DNA of 14,369 nt from an uncultured Chitinophagaceae bacterium (GTDB lineage Bacteria > Bacteroidota > Bacteroidia > Chitinophagales > Chitinophagaceae). This document shows, in pieces, positions 13,075 to 14,369 of this stretch. Below the pieces are notes generated by a model. That model saw only the letters and a program-made list of their open reading frames with translations. It searched no databases and was not told where the DNA came from. The DNA is taken from positions 1-14,369 of the forward strand of contig CAMPGT010000080.1 of assembly GCA_946885665.1 (NCBI GenBank), read 5' to 3'. Within the stretch, counting starts at the first letter, position 1, and each line of letters starts with the position of its first letter. Position numbers and translations under genes: made by a program.

Positions 13075-14369
13075 CTACTCAATGCCCCAGTTTGTGTTAG
13101 GATTCGGGCCCATTTTTAAAATCAGCGATCCGCCTTTCAATAATTCAGATGCGGGAAATTTGAAAGAGTTTAACGGGCGGCCGTTAAGTGTTGCCTGTTG
13201 AACGTACATGTTTTTACGCGATGCCCCGTCGGCCTGAATTGTGAATTTTTTACCGCGCCCAAAACGTTCACCCAAATTAATTTCAATTTTTTCAAAAAGC
13301 GGGCTCGCAATTTCGTAAACCGGTTCCGCGCTGCTGCCGCCGTCTGTTTGAAACAGGCCCATGGCAGCCATAATCAACCACGCGCTCATTTGTCCCTGGT
13401 CCTCGTCGCCGAGGTAAGCGTTGCCAACATCGTAACCATAATACCTGCCGAGGATGGAGCGGCTCCACTTCTGCGTTGACCAGGGTTTACCTGCCCAATT
13501 GAAAAGAAACGCAAAATGCATCGACTGCTGGTTGCCCTGCACAACGGGATAATCCCAATACTGGTCGTTCATACCATTGTAGCGCCACGGCTCACTGGCA
13601 GCAAAACCCCATTCGAGCCGGTCAACAAATTTCTTCCTGCCAATCTTTTCTATCAAAGCAGGCACATCCTGGGGAACGAAAAAAGTTAACTGCCAGGCAT
13701 TGCCCTCCACATACTCTTTATTGGCGCCGCTCCTGAAAGGGTCAAAGTTTTTTACCCATTCGCCATTACTCAGTTTCATGTGGCAATAACCTGCTGTGTC
13801 AATGGCGTTCTGCCACCAGTAGCCGCGGTCGTTGAACTTAGTGAAAACGTCTGTTTTCCCTAACGATTTTGCAAGCTGGCCCACACACCAGTCATCATAA
13901 GAATACTCCATCGTGTTTGAAAACCGGCCGCTGTCTGACGGTACATACTTATGCTTTTGATACTGCACCAGGTCCCTGTTTCCGGCAAAACCCGTATGCA
14001 CTTTTTGCGCAGGCGTGGTCTGCATTTTTATGGCCGCCTGCAGCACTTTGTTGGCATCGAAACCGCGGATACCCATTTGATAGGCAGATACCATCTGTGA
14101 AATTTCATGTTCGCCTACCATTACAGGAATATAGTTCATGCCGGCGGGCCCCTTGGCCAGCCAGCCGTACGCATCGTACATTGCCAGTTGCGAATTCACC
14201 CAGCGGTTGCTCCATTCGGGCGTAACCAGGTTCCACAATTGGTTCAGGTTCCAGAAGGTGTTCCAAAATGCATCGCAACCGAGCGCAACGTCATCTTCGT
14301 TTTCCAGTTTTTGCACCTTGCCATCCGTGCCGCGCCACTCACCGTTAACATCGCTCCAAATATTACGGC
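13075..14369 (-). CDS. GH92 alpha-mannosidase-family glycoside hydrolase, C-terminal part
   Basis: The frame is open from the right edge (14369) to TAG at 13077-13075, so the 5' part of the gene is missing. About 431 of the roughly 750 residues typical of GH92 are present. The fragment begins RNIWSDVNGEWRGTDGK and includes NTFWNLNQLWNLVTPEW, VEGNAWQLTFFVPQD with the glutamate expected to be the general acid, NGMNDQYWDYPVVQGNQQ, and GDEDQGQMSAWLIMAAMGLF, the family hallmark carrying the presumed general-base Asp. GH92 enzymes are calcium-dependent, inverting exo-alpha-mannosidases that trim mannosyl glycans in the periplasm or at the surface. An internal GTG at 14316 is not the start, because homologous sequence continues upstream. 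It converges on the GntR gene with 30 bp between them. Exact linkage specificity cannot be read from this part. Confidence 0.93.
   Translation of the reverse strand, partial: RNIWSDVNGEWRGTDGKVQKLENEDDVALGCDAFWNTFWNLNQLWNLVTPEWSNRWVNSQLAMYDAYGWLAKGPAGMNYIPVMVGEHEISQMVSAYQMGIRGFDANKVLQAAIKMQTTPAQKVHTGFAGNRDLVQYQKHKYVPSDSGRFSNTMEYSYDDWCVGQLAKSLGKTDVFTKFNDRGYWWQNAIDTAGYCHMKLSNGEWVKNFDPFRSGANKEYVEGNAWQLTFFVPQDVPALIEKIGRKKFVDRLEWGFAASEPWRYNGMNDQYWDYPVVQGNQQSMHFAFLFNWAGKPWSTQKWSRSILGRYYGYDVGNAYLGDEDQGQMSAWLIMAAMGLFQTDGGSSAEPVYEIASPLFEKIEINLGERFGRGKKFTIQADGASRKNMYVQQATLNGRPLNSFKFPASELLKGGSLILKMGPNPNTNWGIE

Overview
The window looks like a chromosomal segment of a Bacteroidota bacterium, most likely a Chitinophagaceae/Sphingobacteria-type soil or plant-associated organism. 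The reasons are a FecI-like ECF sigma factor / FecR / STN / TonB-dependent receptor cluster, a head-GIN lipoprotein, a GH92 glycosidase next to a GntR regulator, almost no Shine-Dalgarno sequences ahead of starts, and several matches to the Bacteroidota vegetative -7 box (TAnnTTTG). Family assignments rest on motifs read by eye; no database search was possible.

Left part (1-5575), housekeeping. A short-chain dehydrogenase fragment (minus, runs off the left edge) is divergent from a YjjG-type HAD nucleotidase. The nucleotidase converges on, and overlaps by 43 bp, a minus-strand membrane/lipid operon read right to left: CPBP intramembrane protease, CdsA (CDP-diacylglycerol synthase), then Psd (phosphatidylserine decarboxylase). 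CdsA makes the precursor for phosphatidylserine and Psd converts phosphatidylserine to phosphatidylethanolamine, so two steps of one pathway sit together. Divergent from this operon are dusB (tRNA dihydrouridine synthase) and an aldo/keto reductase 11 bp behind it.

Centre (5576-12229), the most interesting part: a five-gene plus-strand module with (1) an ECF sigma factor, (2) a FecR-type membrane anti-sigma factor, (3) a secreted protein with an STN domain, a carboxypeptidase-regulatory-like domain and a run of 16-residue GVQVAGVxN-type repeats ending in a possible outer-membrane domain, (4) a TonB-dependent receptor that lacks an STN domain, and (5) a head-GIN lipoprotein with seven SGSG turns. 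In textbook FecIR signalling the STN domain is part of the receptor; here it is on a separate neighbouring protein. A 39-bp element (28/39 identical, ungapped, with AGGGGTAA and TTGTC blocks at fixed spacing) lies upstream of both the sigma gene and the receptor gene. It is the best candidate for the promoter recognised by this ECF factor, implying autoregulation plus direct receptor control. No SusD follows the receptor, so this is not a classical Sus-type glycan locus.

Right part (12230-14369): a GntR/HutC-type regulator with a good vegetative promoter and a perfect inverted repeat (CATTAG-N6-CTAATG) overlapping its start codon, a likely autoregulatory operator. It converges on the 3' part of a GH92 alpha-mannosidase-family gene that enters from the right edge. 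No RNA genes, CRISPR arrays or insertion sequences were seen, and no stretch above about 110 bp lacks a gene.
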